Shown: positions 1 through 8,026 of the stretch, one piece after another
Layout: each line of letters opens with the position of its first letter
Numbering within the stretch: position 1 is the first letter of the stretch
Source: Parasphingorhabdus sp. SCSIO 66989
Lineage (GTDB): Bacteria > Pseudomonadota > Alphaproteobacteria > Sphingomonadales > Sphingomonadaceae
Length of the DNA: 64,000 nucleotides
Reading direction: 5' to 3'
Assembly: GCF_032852305.1 (NCBI RefSeq)
Contig: NZ_CP136594.1
Coordinates: forward strand, 2,951,501 to 3,015,500
Made by a program: the position numbers and the translations under genes
The notes under the pieces: generated by a model
Told to the model about the DNA's origin: nothing
Databases searched by the model: none
What the model saw: only the letters and a program-made list of their open reading frames with translations

Positions 1-314
1 GGAAGGTTGATAAAACCGTCGGACATATCGGTGAACAGCTTTTTGCGCTCATGCATACCGGGGACCACGTGCAGCTCAGAGCACCCGCGATGCGCGACCT
101 CGGCCTCGACCAACGCTTCGGGAATCACCCCGATGACCTTGCCCCCCGCCTGTAGTGCGCTATCGGCCACCGCGCCCATCAGGCCCAGCCTGCCGCCGCC
201 ATAAACCACGGTAATCCCGCGCTCGGCAAGCACCTGACCGACCTGTTTGGCGGTTTCGATATAGACCGGATCGGAAGGGGTGGCAGAGCCACAATAAACG
301 GCGAGGGATTTCAC
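1..314 (-). CDS. LOG family protein (TIGR00730 type), 3' end cut by window
   Basis: The reverse strand reads from a GTG at 314 into the window edge, about 104 codons. The N-terminus KSLAVYCGSA followed by YGGGRLGLMG and VIGVIPE-like sequence is the nucleotide-binding Rossmann core of the LOG / lysine decarboxylase-like family. Characterised members are phosphoribohydrolases that release cytokinin bases or nucleobases from nucleoside monophosphates; in bacteria the true substrate is often unknown. The catalytic PGGxGTxxE motif would lie beyond the edge and cannot be checked. AGGA sits about 7 bases before the GTG, supporting that start. The gene follows crtI on the same strand but after 295 bases that hold a repeat, so it is probably a separate transcript. 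Confidence 0.85.
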   Translation of the reverse strand, partial: MKSLAVYCGSATPSDPVYIETAKQVGQVLAERGITVVYGGGRLGLMGAVADSALQAGGKVIGVIPEALVEAEVAHRGCSELHVVPGMHERKKLFTDMSDGFINL

Positions 315-414
315 TTTAAGTCCTGTATCATCAGAGTCGAACCGCGCCTCTCTAGCGGCTCATGTACAGCTTGTCGAAGGGGTTTCCTATGTGTTGGCAA
401 ACACCCGCTCTTTC

Positions 415-552
415 CGTCGGCCCCGCGCAGGCGGGGCGAGGGCTTTTTTGACTCACACAAAGACACAAAGCCGCGAAGAGCTACCACCAAGAAGCCGTCT
501 TTGTGCCTTAGTGGCTTTGTGTGAAATAGAATTTTAGCTTCGGCTTCGCCGA
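415..552. repeat. Palindromic repeat family A, copy 1
   Basis: It starts with CGTCGGCCCCGCGCAGGCGG, continues into a direct-repeat core of the CACAAAGACACAAAG type, and returns through the inverted TTTGTGCC...TTTGTGTGAAA arm. Similar units occur at 3384, 24130 and 63251, with a partial unit inside thiC. The right GC-rich arm is replaced here by a short CTTCGGCTTCGCCGA hairpin. Flanking sequence (TGTCGAAGG on the left, TCCTGAGC and GTCGAAGG on the right) resembles a second sphingomonad-type repeat, so this copy may be nested. It fills most of the 295-base gap between crtI and the LOG gene and could fold on RNA as a terminator. Confidence 0.75.
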
Positions 553-609
553 CTATATCCTGAGCGTCTGCTGCAAGCAGTCAGTCGAAGGGAGGCGTAC
601 TTCTTTTAA

Positions 610-2088
610 TCAAACCATATCCGCAATCATCAAATCCGCCGTTGCTTTCGCACTGCCCACAACCCCCGGTATCCCCGCCCCCGGATGCGTTCCGGCGCCG
701 ACAAAATAGAGATTGTTGATCACATCATCGCGGTTATGGGTGCGGAAAAAGGCGCTTTGGGTCAATACCGGTTCCAGGCTGAAGGCACTGCCCAGATGCG
801 CATTCAAATCGCGGCCAAAATCGGCGGGCGTATAGTGGAATTTGGTGACCACCCGCTCATGAATATCGGGGATCAGGCGGCGACCGATTTCATCGAGAAT
901 GCGATCCGCCAGCTTTGGCCCTTCCTTCTCCCAGTCAATCGGCAATTTGCCCTGATGCGCGACCGGTGCCAGCGCATAGAAGGTGCTGTGCCCTTCCGGC
1001 GCCATGCCCGGATCAGTGACGGTCGGGTGATGCAGATAGAGCGAGAAATCCTCGGGCAAGACGCCGTTGGTATAAATATCATCAAGCAGACCCTTATAGC
1101 GCGGGCCGAACAGGATCATATGGTGCGGGATGCCGGGCCAGGTGCCTTTCAGGCCAAAATGCAGCACGAACAGCGACGGCGAGAATTTCTTGCGCGAAAG
1201 CGCCCTCGCCGCCTTTTTGCCGCGCGGATTATCGCTCAGCAAATCACGATAGCTGTGCATGATATCGGCATTGGTGGCGACGGCATCGAATGTCTGTTCG
1301 CCATGCGCCTCGGTCACCACGCCGGTGGCGCGGTCGCCCTTTGTGGTGATCTGCTGGATCGGCGTGGACAGATGCATAGTGCCGCCAATCCGCTCAAAAT
1401 GGCGCACCATCCCGGCGATGAGCTGGTTGGTGCCGCCCTTGGCGAACCAGACACCGCCCGCCTTTTCCAGCTTGTGGATCAAGGTGTAAATGGCGCTTGT
1501 CTGCATCGGATGACCGCCGACCAGCAAGGTGTGAAAGGACAGCGCCTCGCGCAGCTTCTCGCTCTTCACATAGGAGGAAACGATGGAATAGACCGAGCGC
1601 CAGGCCTGAAACTTCATCAGCCCCGGTGCCGCCTTGATCATCGAGGTGAAGTCGAGAAACGCCTTTGTGCCGAGCTTCAAATAACCTTCATCATGCACGC
1701 CCTCGCTATATTTGAGGAAACGCTCATAGCCCGCGACATCATCGGGGTTGAGCTTGGCGATTTCGGCGCGCAGTTGCTCATCATCATTGGAATAATCAAA
1801 ATTGCTGCCATCGGGCCAGTTGAGGCGGTAAAACGGCATCACCGGGACCAGATCGACATCTTCTGAGATATCGTGCCCGGTCAATTCCCAAAGCTGTTTG
1901 AGGCATGGCGGATCGGTGATCACTGTCGGCCCGGCGTCAAAAATAAAGCCGTCCTTGTTCCAGTGATAGGCACGGCCACCCGGCTTGTCGCGGCCTTCAA
2001 AAACGGTGGTCTGGATGCCCGCCGATTGTAACCGTATTGCTAGCGCCAGACCGCCAAAGCCTGCGCCGATAACCGCTGCTGTTGTCAT
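610..2088 (-). CDS. crtI: Phytoene desaturase CrtI
   Basis: This 492-residue protein is a full-length bacterial phytoene desaturase, the FAD enzyme that introduces double bonds into phytoene to give lycopene (or neurosporene) at the membrane. The N-terminal dinucleotide fold reads AVIGAGFGGLALAIRL (about residues 5-20), followed by PGGRAY. The C-terminal carotenoid dehydrogenase signature NLYFVGAGTHPGAGIPG lies near residue 460. It is 19 bases downstream of crtY on the same strand, so the two form an operon in the order crtY-crtI. The usual third gene, crtB (phytoene synthase), does not follow; the next 295 bases hold a repeat. The stop is at 610 and the ATG at 2088. Sequence alone does not tell how many desaturation steps it performs. 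Confidence 0.95.
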   Translation of the reverse strand: MTTAAVIGAGFGGLALAIRLQSAGIQTTVFEGRDKPGGRAYHWNKDGFIFDAGPTVITDPPCLKQLWELTGHDISEDVDLVPVMPFYRLNWPDGSNFDYSNDDEQLRAEIAKLNPDDVAGYERFLKYSEGVHDEGYLKLGTKAFLDFTSMIKAAPGLMKFQAWRSVYSIVSSYVKSEKLREALSFHTLLVGGHPMQTSAIYTLIHKLEKAGGVWFAKGGTNQLIAGMVRHFERIGGTMHLSTPIQQITTKGDRATGVVTEAHGEQTFDAVATNADIMHSYRDLLSDNPRGKKAARALSRKKFSPSLFVLHFGLKGTWPGIPHHMILFGPRYKGLLDDIYTNGVLPEDFSLYLHHPTVTDPGMAPEGHSTFYALAPVAHQGKLPIDWEKEGPKLADRILDEIGRRLIPDIHERVVTKFHYTPADFGRDLNAHLGSAFSLEPVLTQSAFFRTHNRDDVINNLYFVGAGTHPGAGIPGVVGSAKATADLMIADMV

Positions 2089-2107
2089 GCAAAATTCCCC
2101 GCCGCTT

Positions 2108-3259
2108 TCAGGAGAAAAGCGCCTTTATCGCCCGGCTTATCGGCATCGGTGGTTCGCCCGTCAAGATGCGTGCCTTGTCATAGCGTGTTGACTGGCCTGC
2201 ATAAAATCGCTCGATCAGCTTTTCAGACAGGCCATAAAAGCGCTGGAACACGCCATAGCGCTGATCGGGCTCGGCACCGATAAACAGGAATTTGCCAAGC
2301 AGACGATAATACCAGCCTTGCCGCCAGTGCTTTGCGGCGAAATCGCTACTCGCCCGGGCCAGGCTGGCACTGTCGAGCGTGTCCAGTGCCGAGATATGCA
2401 TGGCAAAGCGCACCGCATCGGGCAGTGAATAGCTGGTGAGGCAATGGAACAGCCCGGCGCGCGATCCGGCTAGCGCGACGCCATTTTCATTGTCCTTGCG
2501 GAAGCGCTTGTAATCGCCCTTGAACACCACCGGCAAAACGCCCTTTTCCTCGCGCAGGACATTCTTGACCTTCCAGCCCTGTTCATCGGCATATTGCGCA
2601 ATACGCTGGCGCAAGATGCGCGGATCAAGCTTGCTGCCATCGCTATAATAGGTATCCTCGACAAACACCTCGGTCGGGCTGAAGGGCAGGCAATAGACAA
2701 AGCGATAGCCATCGCGCTGTTCCACCGTGGCATCCATGACAATCGGATGCTCCAGCCCATGCGGCTCCTCGCATTCGAGCAATTGCCCGGTAAATTTCTG
2801 CCAGCCGCATGTCAGTGCATCGACATTGCCACCGCCGCGCGCATCAATGACGCCTGCCGCCTCGATCCGTGTGCCATCGGCGAGTTCGACGCTGGTTTCG
2901 TCATGGCTGACCACGCTGGCATTAGTGAGATATTGATCCGCCGGGATTTTCTCGCGAATGACTGTGTCGAAATGGTCGGAGAGGATCGAGTGATAACGGC
3001 TGCCCAGTGTGCGTTTCAGCTTGGGGAAGCGCACGCTATATTCATTCCAGTCATAACAGATGAGCGGATCGACCAGCCATTTGGCGTCATCGGGAATATC
3101 ATTGGCGAAGAAGGACCAGACATGATCGCCGCCAAAGGTCTCGGCCTCTTCGATCAGCAGCAACCGCACATCGGGCTGCCGCTTAGCCAGCGCCATAGCG
3201 AGGAGACCACCGGCAAGACCGCCGCCCAATATAGCCAGATCACAATTTTTGACGCTCAT
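2108..3259 (-). CDS. crtY: Lycopene beta-cyclase CrtY
   Basis: The 383-residue protein begins CDLAILGGGLAGGLLAMAL, the N-terminal FAD/NAD fold of CrtY-type lycopene cyclases, and continues with GGDHVWSFF and a PFSPTEVFVEDTYYS segment typical of this family. It closes both ends of lycopene to give beta-carotene. Length matches known CrtY proteins (about 380-390). It is the first gene of the minus-strand crtY-crtI operon, and the divergent gene at 3658 may be a later carotenoid hydroxylase. The 398-base divergent gap upstream contains a family A repeat and presumably the promoters of both directions, though no clear -35/-10 pair could be assigned. Confidence 0.94.
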   Translation of the reverse strand: MSVKNCDLAILGGGLAGGLLAMALAKRQPDVRLLLIEEAETFGGDHVWSFFANDIPDDAKWLVDPLICYDWNEYSVRFPKLKRTLGSRYHSILSDHFDTVIREKIPADQYLTNASVVSHDETSVELADGTRIEAAGVIDARGGGNVDALTCGWQKFTGQLLECEEPHGLEHPIVMDATVEQRDGYRFVYCLPFSPTEVFVEDTYYSDGSKLDPRILRQRIAQYADEQGWKVKNVLREEKGVLPVVFKGDYKRFRKDNENGVALAGSRAGLFHCLTSYSLPDAVRFAMHISALDTLDSASLARASSDFAAKHWRQGWYYRLLGKFLFIGAEPDQRYGVFQRFYGLSEKLIERFYAGQSTRYDKARILTGEPPMPISRAIKALFS

Positions 3260-3383
3260 AGATATCCTTGTCGCAAGGCTATATTGCAGCGCAGCGCCAG
3301 GTTACAAGGGTGGAACCATTATTAACCCGGTTTAATATCGCAAATTCGTCAGAGTTGTCATTTGATAGCATAGCTACTTATCT

Positions 3384-3539
3384 CGTCGGCCCCGCGCAGG
3401 CGGGGCCAGGGCTTTCTTGTATGACTCACACAAAGACACAAAGACGCGAAGAGATCGCATCAAGAACAAACCCTTCGTGCCTTAGTGGTTTTGTGTGAAA
3501 TAGAATTTTAGCCTTGGCCCCGCCTGCGCGGGGCCGACG
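3384..3539. repeat. Palindromic repeat family A, copy 2 (complete)
   Basis: This is the most complete copy of family A. It starts CGTCGGCCCCGCGCAGGCGG and ends with the inverted arm CCGCCTGCGCGGGGCCGACG at 3539. Inside are a second inverted pair (CACACAAAGACACAAAG and CTTAGTGGTTTTGTGTGAAA) and an unrelated loop of about 25 bases. It occupies the middle of the 398-base divergent gap between crtY and the hydroxylase gene. The rest of that gap shows no gene. The nested-palindrome layout resembles a small non-autonomous mobile repeat. Confidence 0.85.
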
Positions 3540-3657
3540 AAAACTGAAACAAAGCTATAATTAGCTACTAACCATCAAATTCGGCATAAGCAGTTACCGC
3601 GCTTTGACACGAAAAGCCTTTCGATTTGGCCACCAATCAGGCTAGAGGGATGTCCCA

Positions 3658-4407
3658 ATGATTAAGGCCCCGCTTTTCATATCTCTGCTGGCCATGACCG
3701 GCATCATTGCTGTGCGCTATCTCGCCGCCAGCTGCTTCTTCGCCTGGGTGACAAGCAAGATACGCCCCGGCCAGTACAGCAAACAAAGCAAGCAGATCCG
3801 CAAGGAAATCTACTGGTCACTTATGTCCGCAGCGATATACGGCATCCCGGCGGGATTTGTTGGCTGGGGCTGGCAGCATCATGGTTGGACGCAGATTTAT
3901 GAAGACTTCTCCGCCATGCCGCTCTGGTATGCACCGCTATCCATCCTACTCTATCTGCTGGCACATGACACATGGTTCTACTGGACCCATCGCTGGATGC
4001 ACCAGCCGAAATGGTTCCGCATCGCCCATGCGGTGCATCACGAAAGCCGCCCGCCCACGGCATGGGCCGCGATGAGCTTTCATCCGATCGAGGCGGTCAC
4101 CGGCGCTATTGTTATCCCGCTTCTGGTCTTCATCATCCCGATCCATGTCGGCATGTTGGGCATCGTATTGGCGATCATGACGATTATGGGCGTCACCAAT
4201 CATATGGGCTGGGAACTCTTTCCGCGCTGGTTGGTTCATGGACAGTTAGGAAAATGGGTGATAACGGCCAGCCACCATGAACGGCATCATCAGGCCTATA
4301 ATTGCAATTATGGGCTGTATTTCCGGCATTGGGATCGTCTATGCGGCACCGACCAGGGCCTTGGGGATTGGGCCAAAAAGCGTGTTGGACGAAGCTCTGC
4401 TGCCTGA
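3658..4407 (+). CDS. Fatty acid hydroxylase superfamily membrane protein, candidate carotenoid ring hydroxylase
   Basis: The 249-residue protein has several membrane segments and the histidine clusters of the membrane di-iron hydroxylase superfamily (PF04116): HDTWFYWTHRWMH at residues 103-115, HAVHH at 124-128 and HHERHH at 206-211. The enzymes use two irons held by these histidines to hydroxylate lipids or carotenoids. It is longer than a typical CrtZ (about 160-180 residues). The place next to crtY-crtI suggests carotenoid work; the CrtG type of 2,2'-beta-ring hydroxylase, which leads to nostoxanthin in sphingomonads, is a reasonable guess. A sterol- or fatty-acid-directed role is not excluded. 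A DUF2141 gene follows after 47 bases on the same strand. Confidence 0.8.
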   Translation: MIKAPLFISLLAMTGIIAVRYLAASCFFAWVTSKIRPGQYSKQSKQIRKEIYWSLMSAAIYGIPAGFVGWGWQHHGWTQIYEDFSAMPLWYAPLSILLYLLAHDTWFYWTHRWMHQPKWFRIAHAVHHESRPPTAWAAMSFHPIEAVTGAIVIPLLVFIIPIHVGMLGIVLAIMTIMGVTNHMGWELFPRWLVHGQLGKWVITASHHERHHQAYNCNYGLYFRHWDRLCGTDQGLGDWAKKRVGRSSAA

Positions 4408-4454
4408 AATAGCGCGGTGCTTGGGTCGCCAAACAGTATTCAAGTGGGGAAAAT

Positions 4455-4928
4455 ATGACATCATTTCTGGTAGCGGCGCTAAGGTCGCATCGCTTTGGCA
4501 ACACCGTCAAAGCTGGACTTGCGCTGGCTGTGACGCCTTTGCTCGGTGGTGCCGCACCATTATGCAACCTGCATATCGATATTGATAATCTGCGTTCAAC
4601 CAAGGGTCTGGTGCAGCTTTGTCTTACCGCCGATCAACGCCATTTTCCCGATTGCGATGATGACCCGAATGCGCGCCGCCTGACCGTCAAGGCCAGTTCT
4701 GGCCAAGCGGTTTTCTCCAACCTGCCCTCAGGCGACTATGCCATCGCCATCGTCCATGATGAAAATGGCAACTCGCGGCTCGACAAATTTGCCGGTATCC
4801 CGCGCGAGGGCATTGGCTTTTCGCGTAACCCGAAATTCACCTTCGGCCCGCCAAAGTTCCGCAAGGCGTTGTTCACAGCCTCGCAAAGCGCAAACCATGA
4901 GCGTATAAGAGTGAAATATTATCTCTGA
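4455..4928 (+). CDS. DUF2141 domain-containing exported protein
   Basis: The 157-residue protein carries an N-terminal hydrophobic stretch (AGLALAVTPLLGGAAP, about residues 19-34) that fits a signal peptide, then a DUF2141 domain. The family hallmark GDYAIAIVHDENGNSRLD followed by GIPREGIGFSRNP is clear. Function of the family is unknown; it is a periplasmic or secreted beta-rich domain. GGGGA lies 5 bases before the ATG. It follows the di-iron hydroxylase gene closely and probably shares its transcript. Confidence 0.85.
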   Translation: MTSFLVAALRSHRFGNTVKAGLALAVTPLLGGAAPLCNLHIDIDNLRSTKGLVQLCLTADQRHFPDCDDDPNARRLTVKASSGQAVFSNLPSGDYAIAIVHDENGNSRLDKFAGIPREGIGFSRNPKFTFGPPKFRKALFTASQSANHERIRVKYYL

Positions 4929-5109
4929 TACACGCGTGATACACACGTTCATCGGGCAATAATCTTCACATCCATATAGGCGCTTGGCAGGCGGATTTCG
5001 TCGGTTTATCGAGAATATTTGCGATTCCGTCCCAAGTTATTGAACGCTGCGTAAAGTAACTCTAAAGGCTATCGCAAACGCACGCCCAGTATGGATTCGG
5101 AGGGCATTT

Positions 5110-6081
5110 TTGCCTGCATATCGGAAAATTTCCCCATTGATATCTCTGCACGCGCTTGCACTGGCGTTGCCGCTCGCCCTTTGGTCACACGGCCCGGCGC
5201 AAGCGCAGGAGGCGGAGGTTGCCACCGATGTGCAAGATGGCACTGCTCCGGTTGTTGCAGCCGCCGCTGGCTTGGGCAAAACAGCGATAAACGATGCCTC
5301 AGCCGATCAGCAGGACAATATCTTTGACGGCGACTATATCACTCTGGGCGTTGGTGCGCTGTATAGCCCCAGCTTTCAGGGCTCCGATGACTATGCTGTA
5401 TTTCCCGCACCAGCCGTTGTCGGACGCATTGAAGGCATTAATTTTGTCAGCCGTGGCACCGGCATTTCCGCTGATCTGTGGACCAATGAAGAACGACGCA
5501 ATGTTGACGTTATCCTGGGTCCGGTGGCCCGGCTACGCTTTGACCGCACCTCGCTGGGAAGCATCAATGATCCGGTGATTGAGACACTGGGCGATGTTGA
5601 CCTGCCGCTCGAGCTGGGCATCAGCGCCGGGGTACAGCTCTCCAATGTGCTCACCCCTGTCGACACAATCGCGGCGGCTATCGAGGTCAAGCATGATGTT
5701 GTCGGCGCACATAATGGCCTGATCATTACCCCCAATATCACCTATTTTACCGCGCTCAGCCAAGGCGTGGTGGTCAGCGCCACGATATCAGGTGAAATTG
5801 TCAATGATGACTTCGCCGACACCTATTTCAGTATCGATGCCGCCGACAGCCTCGCCAGCGGCCTGCCGGTTTATCAGGCCGAGGGCGGTCTGAAAAACAT
5901 CACCAGCCTGCTGCTTGTCGGCTTTGATCTTGATGGCAATCTCGCCAATGGCGGCTTCGCACTCTTCGGTGCGGTCAGCTATCAGCGCATATTGGGCGAT
6001 ACCCGCGACAGCCCGATTATTAGCGTCAGAGGTGACGCTGACCAATATGTCGGCGCTATTGGCATTGGATATACTTTCTGA
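5110..6081 (+). CDS. MipA/OmpV family outer membrane protein, copy 1
   Basis: The protein has a signal peptide (LALALPLALWSHGPAQA, ending about residue 32) and then an outer membrane beta-barrel of the MipA/OmpV family, ending in aromatic GIGYTF. Members are porin-like or scaffold proteins. The start is a TTG with a strong GGAGGG six bases upstream; no in-frame ATG gives a better signal peptide. The mature part matches the neighbour at 6200 over most of its length (for example SYQGSDNY-like, INDPV, HGG/NG and SPI-SxRGDADQ segments), so they are tandem paralogues. Both genes have a similar stretch GTTATTGAACG/TTATTGAACGG roughly 60-80 bases before the start. Confidence 0.85.
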   Translation: MPAYRKISPLISLHALALALPLALWSHGPAQAQEAEVATDVQDGTAPVVAAAAGLGKTAINDASADQQDNIFDGDYITLGVGALYSPSFQGSDDYAVFPAPAVVGRIEGINFVSRGTGISADLWTNEERRNVDVILGPVARLRFDRTSLGSINDPVIETLGDVDLPLELGISAGVQLSNVLTPVDTIAAAIEVKHDVVGAHNGLIITPNITYFTALSQGVVVSATISGEIVNDDFADTYFSIDAADSLASGLPVYQAEGGLKNITSLLLVGFDLDGNLANGGFALFGAVSYQRILGDTRDSPIISVRGDADQYVGAIGIGYTF

Positions 6082-6199
6082 AGTTCTCACAAACAAAAAA
6101 TGTTAGGGAACCGTTTGTTCAGCAGTTAGTTATTGAACGGAGCGTAAGCGAACCCCAATCGAAGTCATCCTCATTCCCCACAATATAAGGATTTCAACC

Positions 6200-7276
6200 A
6201 TGGCCCTTTCGAAGCCGAAGAATTTGCGTGGTCCAAAGTTTAGCAAAAGTAGCAGCTATGTCGCCATTGCGGCTACTGCGCTCTGCATCACTAGCCCGGC
6301 TTTAGCCGAGGATGAAACAGCGCCCCCCGAATTTCAGCAGGATGAGACGATAACCCCGGTAAATGTTGCTGATACGGTCATGTTCGCGGATCAGTCTGCG
6401 GACCCAATCACCGGTCTAAATCCCGCCACGCTGGATGCCATGGCCAGCAAGGCCCAGCAGCAGGGTCCGCTGACCAAAGAAGAAATCGAAATGATGAAGA
6501 ATCTGGCGACATCTGTGTTCGCCGGAGACTTTCTCACCATTGGTGCCGGTGTCGGCATGGTACCGAGCTATCAGGGGTCAGACAATTATGTCCTTTTCCC
6601 CGCGCCGCAAATTGTTGGCCAGGTTGACGGCTTTCAGTTCGCCGCTGTCGGCCCCGGCCTCTCGGTTGACCTGATCCGCGAAAAGCCGCTGGACCGGATC
6701 AACATCATCGCCGGTCCGCTGATCCGCGGTAACCTGAACCGGGTGATCCGCTCACAGATCAATGACCCGGTTGTCGAGGCACTGGGGGATCTGGATGTGG
6801 CGATTGAAGTCGGTGGCCGCTTTGGCGTGGGTATAACCGGTGTGCTCAGCCGCTTCGATACGCTCAGCTTCACCACCAATGTCGCCTTTGATGTCGCCGG
6901 CGCGCATGGCGGCATGGTCGTCACGCCATCAATCAACTATCGCCGCCCGATCGGGAAAGCGACCTTCTTCCGCGCCAGCGTCTCCACCGAATGGGCCGAT
7001 GGTGACTATACTGATTATTATTTCGGTATTGATGGCGCAGGCAGCATCGCCAGCGGCCTGCCCACCTTTACTGGCGGTAGCGGCTTTAACAGCGTCTCGG
7101 GCAATATTCTGCTGACCCATGACCTATCCGGCAATGCTTTTGATGGCGGTTGGGGCGTCTTCGGACTGGTCAGCCTGAGCCGCCTGCGCGAAGATGCTGC
7201 CGCCTCCCCGATCACCAGCATCCGTGGTGACGCTGATCAGGCCATTCTTGCCGGCGGGGTGACCTATACGTTCTAG
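6200..7276 (+). CDS. MipA/OmpV family outer membrane protein, copy 2
   Basis: The 358-residue protein has a signal peptide ending near SPALAED (residues 31-37), a linker of about 70 residues rich in acidic and Gln residues, then a MipA/OmpV beta-barrel. The barrel ends SPITSIRGDADQAILAGGVTYTF, closely like the upstream gene, and ends in Phe as outer membrane proteins usually do. The additional N-terminal linker is absent from copy 1. AAGG lies nine bases before the ATG. A role in small-molecule permeability is an inference from the family; no substrate is known. Confidence 0.85.
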   Translation: MALSKPKNLRGPKFSKSSSYVAIAATALCITSPALAEDETAPPEFQQDETITPVNVADTVMFADQSADPITGLNPATLDAMASKAQQQGPLTKEEIEMMKNLATSVFAGDFLTIGAGVGMVPSYQGSDNYVLFPAPQIVGQVDGFQFAAVGPGLSVDLIREKPLDRINIIAGPLIRGNLNRVIRSQINDPVVEALGDLDVAIEVGGRFGVGITGVLSRFDTLSFTTNVAFDVAGAHGGMVVTPSINYRRPIGKATFFRASVSTEWADGDYTDYYFGIDGAGSIASGLPTFTGGSGFNSVSGNILLTHDLSGNAFDGGWGVFGLVSLSRLREDAAASPITSIRGDADQAILAGGVTYTF

Positions 7277-7419
7277 GTTCAGGACCAATTAAACAGCCCC
7301 TCAATCTAGGCCATTACTCTGTCCTGGATTGAAGCAGATGTGAACAGCCATGGACAGCCGCAATAAATCCTCGTAACCCGCAGTAAATAGAGTTTAGCGG
7401 GTGGGGACAGGCGCAAGTA

Positions 7420-7836
7420 ATGGCGGAAAATTATAATCTGACAGCCTTGCTGGCACTTGCCTTTGGTGCCTATGCGCTGGCTGCGGGCTTTGGCATGTTG
7501 CGTCATCCGCGCTGGGGCATGGGCATGATTGACGAGTGCGAACGCTCGGCGGCGCTGCGTTTTCTCGTCGGTATTGTGGTCTTTGTTTTGGGGACAACAC
7601 TGGTGCTGGTGCATCCCATGGGCGACCATTGGCTGTCCATCCTGATCACCGTGCTCGGCTGGATCATCCTTGTCGAAGGGCTGGTATTGCTCGCCTTTCC
7701 CGGCCTGATCTGGCCGATTGCCAAGGCGATGCTGGCCTCAAGCAACACCATCTATGCGCTGGCGGCCATGGCTATTGGTATATTCTTTATCGTCGCCGCC
7801 TTCACCACCGGATTGCCGTTGCCTGTCAAAGGATAA
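7420..7836 (+). CDS. Small four-helix membrane protein, function unknown
   Basis: The 138-residue protein has four clear hydrophobic segments (about residues 8-26, 45-64, 70-95 and 108-130) and little else. The layout resembles DUF2065-like or other small integral membrane families but no signature was recognised. It stands alone on the plus strand, 143 bases after the second MipA/OmpV gene. The ATG follows a weakly matched Shine-Dalgarno (GGGGACAGG). A short reverse-strand reading frame overlaps its last 11 bases. Confidence 0.7.
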   Translation: MAENYNLTALLALAFGAYALAAGFGMLRHPRWGMGMIDECERSAALRFLVGIVVFVLGTTLVLVHPMGDHWLSILITVLGWIILVEGLVLLAFPGLIWPIAKAMLASSNTIYALAAMAIGIFFIVAAFTTGLPLPVKG

Positions 7837-7945
7837 TGCCGGTCTGATCGGCTTCGGGATGATGCGGCTCATCGGGCCATAAGTCATTCGCATAAGCCGC
7901 GGGCATTGGGACCAGCATCCGGTATTTGATCATCGTCAATGCCAT
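7826..7945 (-). CDS. Possible 39-residue small protein
   Basis: The reverse strand carries a short frame starting MALTMIKYRMLVPMPA and ending DQTGIIL, with GGGAGG seven bases before the ATG. That is one of the best ribosome sites in this region. It overlaps the end of the upstream membrane-protein gene by 11 bases and is divergent from the flavin monooxygenase gene at 8027. No family was recognised. It may be a true small protein or chance; the ribosome site is the only strong support. Confidence 0.35.
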   Translation of the reverse strand: MALTMIKYRMLVPMPAAYANDLWPDEPHHPEADQTGIIL

Positions 7946-8026
7946 TTGCTATCCTCCCTCTTAACAACCAACGCAGAATGATGAGTCGGAGCATATCGAT
8001 TCACACAATATGGGAGAGGCAAAGAT

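Noticed and set aside
685-1866. Long open frame on the plus strand opposite crtI
   Set aside because: It is antisense to a well-supported phytoene desaturase, has no recognisable domain, and arises from codon bias of the GC-rich gene.
3371-3569. TAGCTACT on both sides of repeat A2 as a target-site duplication
   Set aside because: The two copies are not directly next to the repeat ends (5 and 22 bases away), so chance or local sequence is as likely.
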